Shown: positions 1 to 6,266, counted from the stretch's first letter. The stretch: 8,369 nt of DNA from Chitinophaga pinensis (GCA_945872805.1 CAMCBE010000069.1:1-8369); one strand, 5' to 3'. Notes: generated from the letters alone by a model not told the origin. Numbers and translations: made by a program.

Positions 1-120
1 ATAAACTCCATCTATTTGGTTAAAGGTGGCGGCAAAAAAAGTGTTGATGGCCACAAATGAACCCCATCCAAGGCCCTGAAAAAGCCAATATTGTGGTATT
101 TTTTTAATGCTACTCTTCAT
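1..120 (-). CDS. Probable LytS/YehU-type membrane sensor histidine kinase, N-terminal fragment (cut by window edge)
   Basis: Forty codons read leftwards from an ATG at 118-120 and stay open to the window edge, so only the N-terminus is visible. An in-frame stop at 127-129 makes this ATG the only possible start. The peptide begins MKSSIKKIPQYWLFQGLGWG and continues with a hydrophobic stretch (FVAINTFFAATF). The pattern YW-x-x-Q-x-x-GWG followed by a membrane helix and IN is common at the start of Bacteroidota sensor kinases of the His_kinase (LytS/YehU) family, which pair with LytTR response regulators. The kinase domain itself is outside the window, so the assignment rests on the N-terminal pattern alone. 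A different multi-pass membrane protein remains possible. The gene diverges from dxs. Confidence 0.5.
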   Translation of the reverse strand, partial: MKSSIKKIPQYWLFQGLGWGSFVAINTFFAATFNQIDGVY

Positions 121-169
121 ATCAAATCAAAGCTAAATAATGCATGAAAAAAAGTCAAGTATACTTTAT

Positions 170-177
170 CAAAGGTA
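170..177 (-). promoter_or_regulatory. Possible Bacteroidota -7 element for the kinase-like gene
   Basis: The minus strand reads TACCTTTG, an exact match to TAnnTTTG, 49 nt upstream of the ATG at 120. The nearest TTG-type upstream element (minus strand TTTG at 204-207) is about 26 nt away, longer than the usual 19-21, so the promoter is only partly supported. A second exact match, TAGCTTTG at 128-135, lies so close to the start that it would give an almost leaderless transcript. Confidence 0.25.
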
Positions 178-310
178 AATCAGTAATTCTATTGGTATGC
201 GAACAAAGAAAATACTGATAATTAGGCGTACTTGATCATAAATCGCCAAAAAGCATGACTTAATTTATACATTTTCATAGTTGTTAATATTCCTTGTTCC
301 CCGAGTTTTC

Positions 311-343
311 TTTGATACCTCGACGTAATTTTATTTATCTTTA
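311..343 (+). promoter_or_regulatory. Candidate dxs promoter (-33 TTTG, -7 TATCTTTA)
   Basis: TTTG at 311-314 is followed after 21 nt by TATCTTTA at 336-343, which is one base away from the Bacteroidota -7 consensus TAnnTTTG. The spacing suits the phylum's primary sigma factor. Transcription would begin near 349, giving a leader of about 80 nt before the dxs ATG at 429. This is the best plus-strand candidate I could find in the spacer, but the final G of the -7 element is missing. Confidence 0.3.
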
Positions 344-428
344 ATAACGAAAACTGTTCAGCATAAACAAAATTGGCAACGAGTTGTTTCTATACCAATA
401 GACTAAAGTTAAACCTGAAAATCACCGG

Positions 429-2354
429 ATGAAAATCGAACCAGGAGCATTGCTAAAACACATAGATTCCCCAGATGACTTAAAAAAGCTTGGGAAAGAA
501 GAGCTATATAAAGTATGCGACGAACTTCGCCAATACATCATTGACGTTGTGAGTGTACATGGCGGGCATTTTGCCGCCAGCTTAGGTGTAGTTGAACTTA
601 GTGTTGCCCTCCATTACGTCTACAACACACCTTACGATCAACTGGTATGGGACGTTGGACATCAAGCTTATGGCCATAAAATACTTACAGGAAGAAGGGA
701 CAACTTCCATACCAACAGAAAATATGGTGGTTTAAGCGGCTTCCCTAAACGAAGTGAAAGCGAATATGACACTTTTGGTGTAGGTCATTCTTCTACTTCT
801 ATATCTGCTGCATTAGGTATGTCTATTGCCGCTCAACACAAAGGGGAGCTCGACAGAAAATCCGTTGCGGTTATTGGCGATGGCGCCATGACAGCTGGCA
901 TGGTGTTTGAAGCCATGAATCATGCCGGAGTTACCGATTCAGATATGTTGATTATTCTGAACGATAATTGCATGAGCATAGACCCAAACGTTGGTGCCTT
1001 AACAGAATACCTTACCGATATTTCAACTTCTCATACATACAACAAATTGAAAGGTGAAATATGGAAAAGCTTGGGGAAGCTCCCTAGAGGAGGAAATTTC
1101 ACTAGAAAGGTTGCTAGCAGGCTCGAACAGAGCATAAAAGGATTTATAAATAAGCGCAGCAACTTGTTTGAATCGATGAAGATTCGCTATTTCGGGCCAA
1201 TTGACGGACACAACATTACCAAACTAGTTGATACACTCAACGATTTACGGGATATCCCAGGACCTAAATTATTGCATATCATCACCACAAAAGGAAAAGG
1301 ATATGCACTTGCTGAAAAAGACCAAACAACTTGGCATGCACCAGGGCTTTTTGATAAAGTAACTGGGGAGATTTACAAGAAAACATTTGACGTTCCTCAG
1401 CCACCCAAATACCAAGATGTATTTGGCAAAACCATTATAGAACTAGCTGAAAAAAATGATAAGATTTTTGGGATAACCCCAGCAATGCCTTCTGGATCAT
1501 CACTCAAATACATGATGGATGTGATGCCAAAAAGAGCACTTGATGTTGGCATATGTGAGCAACATGCTGTTACACTTAGCGCTGGAATGGCTACACAAGG
1601 ACTTAAAGTATTCTGCAATATCTACTCTTCATTCATGCAACGCGCCTACGATCAAGTTGTCCATGACGTAGCCATACAAAGCCTTCCTGTTGTTTTCTGT
1701 CTTGATCGAGCCGGACTTGTTGGCGATGATGGACCTACACATCATGGGGTGTATGATATTGCCTACATGCGATGCATTCCAAATATGATTGTGAGCTCAC
1801 CAATGAATGAAGCTGAGTTAAGAAACCTCATGTATACAGCTCAGCTAGATACGATAAAACAACCATTCGTGATCCGCTATCCAAGGGGTGAAGGAATGAT
1901 GCCAGAGTGGAAGACAGCAATGCAGGAGATTGAAATAGGAAAGGGTAGAAAATTAAAAGAAGGCACCGATATTGCTATTTTAACATTTGGCCATCCAGGT
2001 AATTTTGCTGCCGCAGCTATACGAAACCTTAAAGCAGAGGGTGTAAATCCAGGACATTATGATCTTCGATTTGCAAAGCCACTTGACCATGAATTACTAC
2101 ACGAAGTATTCAAGTCGTATAAAAAAATCATTACTGTAGAGGATGGAACTATTGTTGGCGGCATTGGCTCAGCAGTACTAGAATTCATGGCTGAGCATGG
2201 ATATCAAGCCGAAGTAAAAATCCTTGGTATCCCAGATAGAATTGTTGAACATGGCTCTCAGAAACAATTACACCATGAGTGTCATTACGATGCCGATGCC
2301 ATTGCAGAATCTATTCGTGAAATGATGAAGGAGAGCTTGCGGGTTACGCAATGA
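429..2354 (+). CDS. dxs: 1-deoxy-D-xylulose-5-phosphate synthase (DXS)
   Basis: DXS condenses pyruvate with glyceraldehyde 3-phosphate to DXP, the first step of the MEP isoprenoid pathway and a precursor of thiamine and pyridoxal cofactors. The 641 residues match full-length DXS (about 620-650). The N-terminal thiamine-diphosphate domain shows VGHQAYGHKILTGRR (76-90), GVGHSS (117-122) and the cofactor/magnesium motif GDGAM (150-154) ending in NDN (178-180). The middle domain has the catalytic-glutamate motif DVGICEQHAVT with Glu377, then YSSFMQRAYDQV (399-410) with Arg405, and DRAGLVGDDGPTHHG (426-440). A C-terminal transketolase-type domain follows (EDGTIVGGIGSAV, 571-583). An in-frame stop at 399-401 leaves ATG429 as the only start upstream of the conserved region. 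It appears monocistronic. Its last 11 bp overlap the 3' end of scpA on the other strand. All key residues look intact. Confidence 0.97.
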   Translation: MKIEPGALLKHIDSPDDLKKLGKEELYKVCDELRQYIIDVVSVHGGHFAASLGVVELSVALHYVYNTPYDQLVWDVGHQAYGHKILTGRRDNFHTNRKYGGLSGFPKRSESEYDTFGVGHSSTSISAALGMSIAAQHKGELDRKSVAVIGDGAMTAGMVFEAMNHAGVTDSDMLIILNDNCMSIDPNVGALTEYLTDISTSHTYNKLKGEIWKSLGKLPRGGNFTRKVASRLEQSIKGFINKRSNLFESMKIRYFGPIDGHNITKLVDTLNDLRDIPGPKLLHIITTKGKGYALAEKDQTTWHAPGLFDKVTGEIYKKTFDVPQPPKYQDVFGKTIIELAEKNDKIFGITPAMPSGSSLKYMMDVMPKRALDVGICEQHAVTLSAGMATQGLKVFCNIYSSFMQRAYDQVVHDVAIQSLPVVFCLDRAGLVGDDGPTHHGVYDIAYMRCIPNMIVSSPMNEAELRNLMYTAQLDTIKQPFVIRYPRGEGMMPEWKTAMQEIEIGKGRKLKEGTDIAILTFGHPGNFAAAAIRNLKAEGVNPGHYDLRFAKPLDHELLHEVFKSYKKIITVEDGTIVGGIGSAVLEFMAEHGYQAEVKILGIPDRIVEHGSQKQLHHECHYDADAIAESIREMMKESLRVTQ

Positions 2355-3123
2355 TTTCCATAGGCAAATCCTCAGGCCTATTTTCATTAAACTCTATGAT
2401 GAAATTATTCTTTCCTTCACCGACGATGATGGCGAGATAATTTTGCTGAATAAGCTCTAGTATAGTTAGAAAGAAAAAGATAGCATGAAGCCTATCTTGG
2501 CATACATCAAATAATTTTTCGAAAGACATCGTTTTCTCTTCACTACTCATTTTCAACACATACTCCCTACTATCTTCCATAGTGTAGTTATAGCGATATA
2601 CAACGTGCTGTGGTTTATTTTGACGGTCGTGTAAACGTTGCATGACTTTTTCAAACACTTTCATGAGTTTGAATAAGGACACCGATTGAATCTCTGTTCC
2701 CTCAGATGCTTCTTCACCTACCACCTGAAGATCGTTATTTAAATTGCCACGCTTAACCATGAACATCCGCTCTTGCTCTAGATCAGACAACAACTTCGAC
2801 GCTTCCTTAAATTTCTTGTACTCCAGAATTTTATCTATCAATTCTTTTCGAGGATCGATTTCATTACCCTGCTCATCCAGCTCTTTTCTCGGAAGCAGCA
2901 TCTTCGCTTTAATCCGCATAAGGGTTGAAATGAATAAAATAAATTCACTACTCAACTCGATGTTATCATCTTCTGATAATCGAATAAAATGAAGGAAATC
3001 ATCAATGATATTCTTAATCGGAATATTATAGATATCAAGCTCATCCCGTTCTATAAAAAAGAGGAGAAGATCAAAAGGACCTTCGAATTGAGGCAATTTT
3101 ATTTGATAAGAAACCGTATTCAC
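2344..3123 (-). CDS. scpA: Segregation and condensation protein A (ScpA), GTG start
   Basis: ScpA is the kleisin subunit that links the two heads of the SMC dimer and binds ScpB in the bacterial condensin complex, compacting and segregating the chromosome. The 259-residue protein has the family's N-terminal signature FEGPFDLLLFFIERDELDIY (13-32), a helix with STLMRIKAKMLLPRKE (66-81), a charged linker (about 82-145) and a C-terminal winged-helix region with LHAIFFFLTILELIQQ (212-227), the part expected to bind the SMC head. The start codon is GTG (3121-3123). No ATG, GTG or TTG lies between it and the upstream in-frame stop at 3166-3168, and the next Met is residue 68, inside the conserved domain. 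Its stop lies inside the dxs 3' end. scpB and smc are not in the window. A TAnnTTTG element upstream suggests it has its own promoter. Confidence 0.93.
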   Translation of the reverse strand: MNTVSYQIKLPQFEGPFDLLLFFIERDELDIYNIPIKNIIDDFLHFIRLSEDDNIELSSEFILFISTLMRIKAKMLLPRKELDEQGNEIDPRKELIDKILEYKKFKEASKLLSDLEQERMFMVKRGNLNNDLQVVGEEASEGTEIQSVSLFKLMKVFEKVMQRLHDRQNKPQHVVYRYNYTMEDSREYVLKMSSEEKTMSFEKLFDVCQDRLHAIFFFLTILELIQQNYLAIIVGEGKNNFIIEFNENRPEDLPMEIIA

Positions 3124-3152
3124 GTGTAATCTATTAGTGTGCTGTAAGGCGA

Positions 3153-3160
3153 CAAATATA
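3153..3160 (-). promoter_or_regulatory. Candidate -7 promoter element for scpA
   Basis: The minus strand reads TATATTTG, an exact match to the Bacteroidota TAnnTTTG element, 29 nt upstream of the scpA GTG codon. Transcription would start near 3147 with a leader of roughly 24 nt. I see no clear TTG at the -33 spacing. The 173-bp gap from frr also suggests scpA is separately transcribed. Confidence 0.4.
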
Positions 3161-3296
3161 TGGAATCAATGGAAAAACTGAGGTGTAGGATGCAGATAAT
3201 TATTGACAAATCCGCTAACTTATCAAGAACTCACACGATTATAGACAAAAAAAGAAAAGTAATCCGGTTATCAAGTAATTAGACGAATTTCTTGTC

Positions 3297-3860
3297 CTAA
3301 ACACTCATGATTTCCTTTTCTTTAGACGCAAGGTGCTTATCTACCAACGCAATGAATTTGTTCGTTATGTCTTGCACTTCAGCTTCTGCATCAGTTGCCG
3401 TATCCTCACTTAATCCATTTTTTTGCATCTTTTTTATCCCTTCAATAGCATCTCTACGAATATTTCTGATGGCTACTTTTGACTGTTCCCCCTCTCCTTG
3501 AACACGCTTAACAATTTCCCTTCTTCGCTCTTCTGTTAAAGGTGGAAGAAATATACGGATAATGCTACCATCATTTTGAGGAGTAACACCAATATTGGCT
3601 GCAATAATCGATCGTTCTATAGGCTGCAACATATTCTTCTCCCAAGGCTGTATCGTTAATGTCCTGGCATCCACCACGGAAATATTTGCTACCTGAGCAA
3701 TAGCAGTTGGTGAGCCATAATAATCTACTACAAGTCCGTCAAACATTTGCGGATTGGCACGACCAGCCCTAAGTTTCACAAGCTCTGCTTCAAGATGTGA
3801 AATGGCTTTGGTCATAGATTCTGATGCTATACTGATAGATAATGCTAATTCTTCAGACAT
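3297..3860 (-). CDS. frr: Ribosome recycling factor (RRF)
   Basis: RRF works with EF-G to split the post-termination ribosome and free it for another round. The 187 residues match the usual length of about 185. The two-domain tRNA-mimic shape is supported by the N-terminal helix ending LVKLRAGRANP (27-37), the domain-2 segment DYYGSPTAIAQVANISVVDA (46-65), TIQPWEKNMLQPIERSI (69-85), and the C-terminal helices with PLTEERRREIVKRV (107-120) and AIRNIRRDAI (130-139). The ATG at 3858-3860 fits the family N-terminus. In many bacteria frr follows pyrH, but here the upstream gene on the same strand is a WecA-type transferase, 66 bp away. A TAnnTTTG match and a small palindrome in that gap suggest that frr has its own promoter. 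scpA follows after 173 bp. Confidence 0.96.
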   Translation of the reverse strand: MSEELALSISIASESMTKAISHLEAELVKLRAGRANPQMFDGLVVDYYGSPTAIAQVANISVVDARTLTIQPWEKNMLQPIERSIIAANIGVTPQNDGSIIRIFLPPLTEERRREIVKRVQGEGEQSKVAIRNIRRDAIEGIKKMQKNGLSEDTATDAEAEVQDITNKFIALVDKHLASKEKEIMSV

Positions 3861-3870
3861 AATTGAGTTC

Positions 3871-3887
3871 TTTGCTAAGCAAAGCTA
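3871..3887 (-). promoter_or_regulatory. Candidate frr promoter -7 element overlapping a 13-bp palindrome
   Basis: The minus strand reads TAGCTTTG at 3880-3887, an exact TAnnTTTG match 19 nt upstream of the frr ATG. Overlapping it at 3871-3883 is the perfect palindrome TTTGCT-A-AGCAAA, which would span the expected transcription start. It could be a small operator, a start-proximal hairpin, or chance in AT-rich DNA. No -33 TTG is visible at standard spacing. Confidence 0.35.
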
Positions 3888-3926
3888 ATAAATCAAAAGA
3901 AAAGGGGTAGAAAAAATTTAACGATA

Positions 3927-5069
3927 TCAAAAATTGGACTTAACCTCCACAATCTCCCCTTCGGAGGTTACTACTTTAGATGAAGTTAATAATTTCAATT
4001 CGCCAATTCCGCCCTTCCAGTCTGCAATAGAAGTATCCTGTTTAGGATCCTTAAGGGTGAACATGATGACTAATAGCGTCAAAAACATAAATAGAAAAAT
4101 AATGTTAATTCCAAGTGGTTGGGCAATTAAAGTCAAAAGGCAAACAGCTATTGTGAACAAAGAAAGCACAATTGAAATTTTCATATGACTATACCCTCTT
4201 CTAAGTAGAATATGATGTATATGATTTTTATCGGATTCAAAGGGAGACTTTGCATAATAAATACGCAACAATGAAACTCTAAATGTATCCATCAATGGAA
4301 CAAATAAAATAGCAAAACCCAAAGCCGGTGCTGCATTCAAATGGAGTTGAGATGTAGTTGAAGATTCTATATCAATAAAATGTATTACAAGAATAGCAGT
4401 AACTAGGCCCACCAACAAGGAACCTGTATCACCCATAAAAATTTTTGCAGGTGCAAAATTGAAGATTAAAAAGCCCGCCAAAGCTGATGCTAATGAAAAA
4501 GACAATGTCGCAAAAATTAAATCATTTTCGAACATAAAAAGCACACCAAATGAAACTGAAGAAATTAGACCGAGCATTCCAGCCAATCCATCTACCCCAT
4601 CTATCAAATTAATCGCATTGATAATGACCAACATAGTTAAAAAAGTGAAAGCAATGCACAATACAGGGTGCAACTGATGGATGCCTAAAAATCCATGAAA
4701 TGAGTTAATCATAAACCCTCCCTTAAAAATTAAAATGAGTACTGCAATCGCTTGTCCCATGAATTTTTTCGTAGGGGATAAGAGCATGATATCGTCTTTA
4801 ACTCCTAGAAAAAAAACAATGATGGATGAAGCTATAAAATACTGAATCCAAGGTGCAGATGAGAATGGCAATAAAGAGGCTAAGGAAAATATAAATGCAA
4901 TAAAAATACCAACACCCCCCAAACTAGGAATAGGCACAAGGTGTATTTTTCGAGAACTCGGTAAATCAAATAAGTTTTTAGCCCTAGAAACTTTAATGAT
5001 TACTGGAATAGATACGAAAGCCAACATGAAAGATAGAAGAGAAATCAAAAGGATTAAATCGATTTGCAT
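3927..5069 (-). CDS. WecA/TagO-like undecaprenyl-phosphate sugar-1-phosphate transferase (glycosyltransferase family 4)
   Basis: This integral membrane enzyme of the MraY/WecA family transfers a sugar-1-phosphate, usually GlcNAc-1-P, from a UDP-sugar to undecaprenyl phosphate and so starts O-antigen, capsule or similar glycan assembly. The 380-residue protein has about ten or eleven hydrophobic segments and the family's cytoplasmic motifs in order: KIHLVPIPSLGG (41-52), the metal-binding DD pair with LSP (KDDIMLLSP, 91-99), NAINLIDGVDGLAG (151-164), FMGDTGS (211-217) and the HIHH loop with LLRRGYSH (283-295). The HIHH loop fits WecA/TagO better than MraY. The substrate sugar cannot be read from sequence. 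A soluble tail of about 40 residues follows the last membrane helix. No other glycan gene is adjacent; frr lies downstream and a split transketolase gene diverges upstream. No consensus promoter is evident immediately 5' of the ATG. Confidence 0.9.
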   Translation of the reverse strand: MQIDLILLISLLSFMLAFVSIPVIIKVSRAKNLFDLPSSRKIHLVPIPSLGGVGIFIAFIFSLASLLPFSSAPWIQYFIASSIIVFFLGVKDDIMLLSPTKKFMGQAIAVLILIFKGGFMINSFHGFLGIHQLHPVLCIAFTFLTMLVIINAINLIDGVDGLAGMLGLISSVSFGVLFMFENDLIFATLSFSLASALAGFLIFNFAPAKIFMGDTGSLLVGLVTAILVIHFIDIESSTTSQLHLNAAPALGFAILFVPLMDTFRVSLLRIYYAKSPFESDKNHIHHILLRRGYSHMKISIVLSLFTIAVCLLTLIAQPLGINIIFLFMFLTLLVIMFTLKDPKQDTSIADWKGGIGELKLLTSSKVVTSEGEIVEVKSNF

Positions 5070-5179
5070 GATGGGGGAAATCAGAATATATTATTGGACT
5101 TACTATTAAATTTCTCTAACGAGAATATTAAAATAAAATACTAAACGTTGTAAATTCAATTTTGTTGTTCGGACAAAAA

Positions 5180-5206
5180 ATTAAGTAATAATACTTAATA
5201 TACTTA
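5180..5206. repeat. AT-rich palindrome plus short direct repeat (operator-like)
   Basis: ATTAAGTA (5180-5187) and TACTTAAT (5192-5199) form a perfect 8-bp inverted repeat around ATAA. ATACTTA then recurs 9 bp on (5191-5197 and 5200-5206). This is the kind of arrangement a dimeric DNA-binding protein could use, but AT-rich DNA also produces such patterns by chance. Confidence 0.4.
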
Positions 5207-5221
5207 CGTATCGAGGTATAC

Positions 5222-5253
5222 AAAATGAAACCAATTAAGCTTGGTTTCATTTT
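5222..5253. terminator. Perfect 13-bp hairpin with A- and T-rich flanks (bidirectional terminator-like)
   Basis: AAAATGAAACCAA (5222-5234) and TTGGTTTCATTTT (5241-5253) are exact reverse complements separated by TTAAGC. The stem ends in A4/T4 on either strand, which resembles a bidirectional intrinsic terminator, although the stem has modest GC and the U-tract is short. Its placement is odd: both flanking genes start here and point away, so neither ends at it. It may end an unrecognised small RNA, act in the leader of one of the genes, or be left from a lost gene. Confidence 0.6.
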
Positions 5254-5405
5254 AGTAGCTTATACTGTCTAATATCAAAAATGTTAATCAAATACATTGA
5301 AATCTGTCCGATGAAAACCCACCGATATAAAATCAATTCGAAGGAATAATTACCTATTTACCCCAGATTCATTTAAATTATGGTCTAAGAATTCGATAAA
5401 TCAAG

Positions 5406-5413
5406 TAAATTTG
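5406..5413 (+). promoter_or_regulatory. Candidate -7 promoter element for the transketolase N-subunit gene
   Basis: TAAATTTG matches TAnnTTTG exactly, 17 nt upstream of the ATG at 5431. Transcription would start near 5419, giving a short leader of about 12 nt. No TTG stands at the usual -33 distance. Confidence 0.4.
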
Positions 5414-5430
5414 TTTTAAAGCTAATAAGG

Positions 5431-6264
5431 ATGAATTCACTTTCAAATACAGCACAGCAAATAAGGAGAGATATCGTAAGAATGGTACATGGTGTACAAA
5501 GCGGACATCCTGGAGGATCTCTAGGTTGTACAGATTTTTTAACCGCCCTATATTTTAAGGTTATGAAACATAACCCTGCATTCAATATGGATGCTCTACA
5601 AGAAGACGTTTTTATACTTTCAAATGGTCATATATCTCCTGTATTTTATTCATGTCTCGCACGCTCCGGCTACTTTCCAGTGAGTGAACTTGATTCCTTC
5701 CGTAAATTAGGCACTAGGCTACAAGGCCACCCAACCACGCACGAACATCTGCCAGGCGTTAGAATTGCTTCAGGATCACTCGGACAAGGCCTCAGTGTTG
5801 CCATTGGTGCAGCACTAAGCAAAAAACTCAACCAAGACAATCATCTTGTATACTCCCTTCATGGAGATGGAGAACTCCAAGAGGGGCAAATATGGGAAGC
5901 AGTGATGTTTGCTGCACACAACAAAGTCGATAATTTAATTGCGACAATTGACTGGAATGGTCAACAAATTGACGGTCCTACAGAAAAAGTATTAAGCCTT
6001 GGAAATATAAAAGAAAAATTTGATGTCTTTGGTTGGACTACCATTGATATGCAAGGTAATGACATGGATGATGTTGTGGCAAAATTAGAACTTGCCAAAA
6101 GCCTTACCGGACAAGGAAAACCAATTGCTATCATGATGCATACGCTTATGGGCAAAGGAGTTGATTTCATGGAAAACGATCACGGTTGGCACGGAATTGC
6201 TCCAAATGATGATCAATTAGCGAAGGCCTTGGGCCAATTAAAAGAAACGATAGGCGACTATTAA
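5431..6264 (+). CDS. Transketolase, N-terminal (thiamine-diphosphate pyrophosphate-domain) subunit
   Basis: This is the first half of a split transketolase, an enzyme that moves two-carbon ketol units between sugar phosphates in the non-oxidative pentose phosphate pathway. Its 277 residues match stand-alone N-terminal subunits; single-chain enzymes have about 620-670. Conserved features are SGHPGGSLGCTD with His26 (24-35), SNGHISP (64-70), QGHP (98-101), GSLGQGLSVAIG (115-126) and the diphosphate/metal motif GDGELQEG (145-152) closing at DWNG (174-177), then HGWHGIAPND (251-260). It lacks the pyrimidine-binding domain with the catalytic glutamate, so it should need a separate C-terminal subunit. 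That subunit often lies next door, but here the next gene is a convergent permease 2 bp away. The ORF ends cleanly in the normal place for an N-subunit, so it does not look truncated. A role in sugar-nucleotide supply near the wecA-like gene is only a guess. Confidence 0.9.
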   Translation: MNSLSNTAQQIRRDIVRMVHGVQSGHPGGSLGCTDFLTALYFKVMKHNPAFNMDALQEDVFILSNGHISPVFYSCLARSGYFPVSELDSFRKLGTRLQGHPTTHEHLPGVRIASGSLGQGLSVAIGAALSKKLNQDNHLVYSLHGDGELQEGQIWEAVMFAAHNKVDNLIATIDWNGQQIDGPTEKVLSLGNIKEKFDVFGWTTIDMQGNDMDDVVAKLELAKSLTGQGKPIAIMMHTLMGKGVDFMENDHGWHGIAPNDDQLAKALGQLKETIGDY

Positions 6265-6266
6265 TC

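Larger units (their letters stand above)
121..428. other. Intergenic spacer between the divergent kinase-like gene and dxs
   Basis: About 300 AT-rich bases with no convincing gene. Two short ORFs near the left end (12 and 24 codons, around 140-218, +) look random. The spacer must hold the promoters of both flanking genes. Minus-strand matches to TAnnTTTG lie at 128-135 and 170-177, and a near match on the plus strand lies at 336-343. An 11-bp inverted repeat (TCTATTGGTAT at 188-198, ATACCAATAGA at 392-402) brackets most of the spacer. No terminator-like hairpin was seen. Confidence 0.6.
5070..5430. other. Structured intergenic spacer between the divergent wecA-like and transketolase genes
   Basis: A 361-bp very AT-rich region with no convincing gene. 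It holds an 8-bp palindrome and a 9-bp-spaced repeat (5180-5206), a 13-bp perfect hairpin (5222-5253) and a consensus -7 element for the transketolase gene (5406-5413). Two short ORFs overlap the hairpin: 15 codons on the plus strand from 5225 and 40 codons on the minus strand from 5250. Their first codons come from the hairpin arms, and they look incidental. No consensus promoter for the wecA-like gene was found within about 100 bp of its start, so that gene may have a longer leader or a degenerate promoter. Confidence 0.6.

Noticed and set aside
144..218. 24-codon ORF on the plus strand in the kinase–dxs spacer (begins MKKSQVYFIKGK)
   Set aside because: Too short, AT-driven composition, no recognisable family and no promoter element placed for it. 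It crosses the region expected to hold the minus-strand promoter.
1023..1618. Open frames on the minus strand inside dxs (62 and 73 codons)
   Set aside because: They are antisense shadows of a well-conserved gene, with no independent family resemblance or promoter.
3200..3296. T-rich run after the frr stop (minus strand, around 3247-3259), considered as a frr terminator
   Set aside because: The bases before the T-run form only a stem of about 4 bp, too weak to call an intrinsic terminator.
5128..5250. 40-codon minus-strand ORF beginning in the hairpin arm (begins MKPSLIGFILYT)
   Set aside because: Rich in Ile, Tyr, Lys and Phe, as expected from AT-rich noncoding DNA. Its start lies inside the perfect hairpin, and no promoter or family resemblance supports it.
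5225..5272. 15-codon plus-strand ORF beginning in the hairpin (MKPIKLGFILVAYTV), considered as a leader peptide
   Set aside because: A leader peptide should precede, not contain, the terminator stem, and there are no runs of regulatory codons. The similar first residues on both strands simply reflect the palindrome.
5431..6264. Possibility that the transketolase gene is a truncated pseudogene of a full-length enzyme
   Set aside because: Its length and C-terminal end match natural N-terminal subunits, the motifs are intact, and the following DNA is occupied by a complete convergent gene with no leftover transketolase C-half.
429..6264. Idea that dxs and the transketolase N-half form one thiamine-diphosphate enzyme module
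   Set aside because: They are about 3 kb apart, separated by three minus-strand genes with unrelated roles and separate promoter candidates. DXS is a complete single-chain enzyme and would not need the half-subunit.
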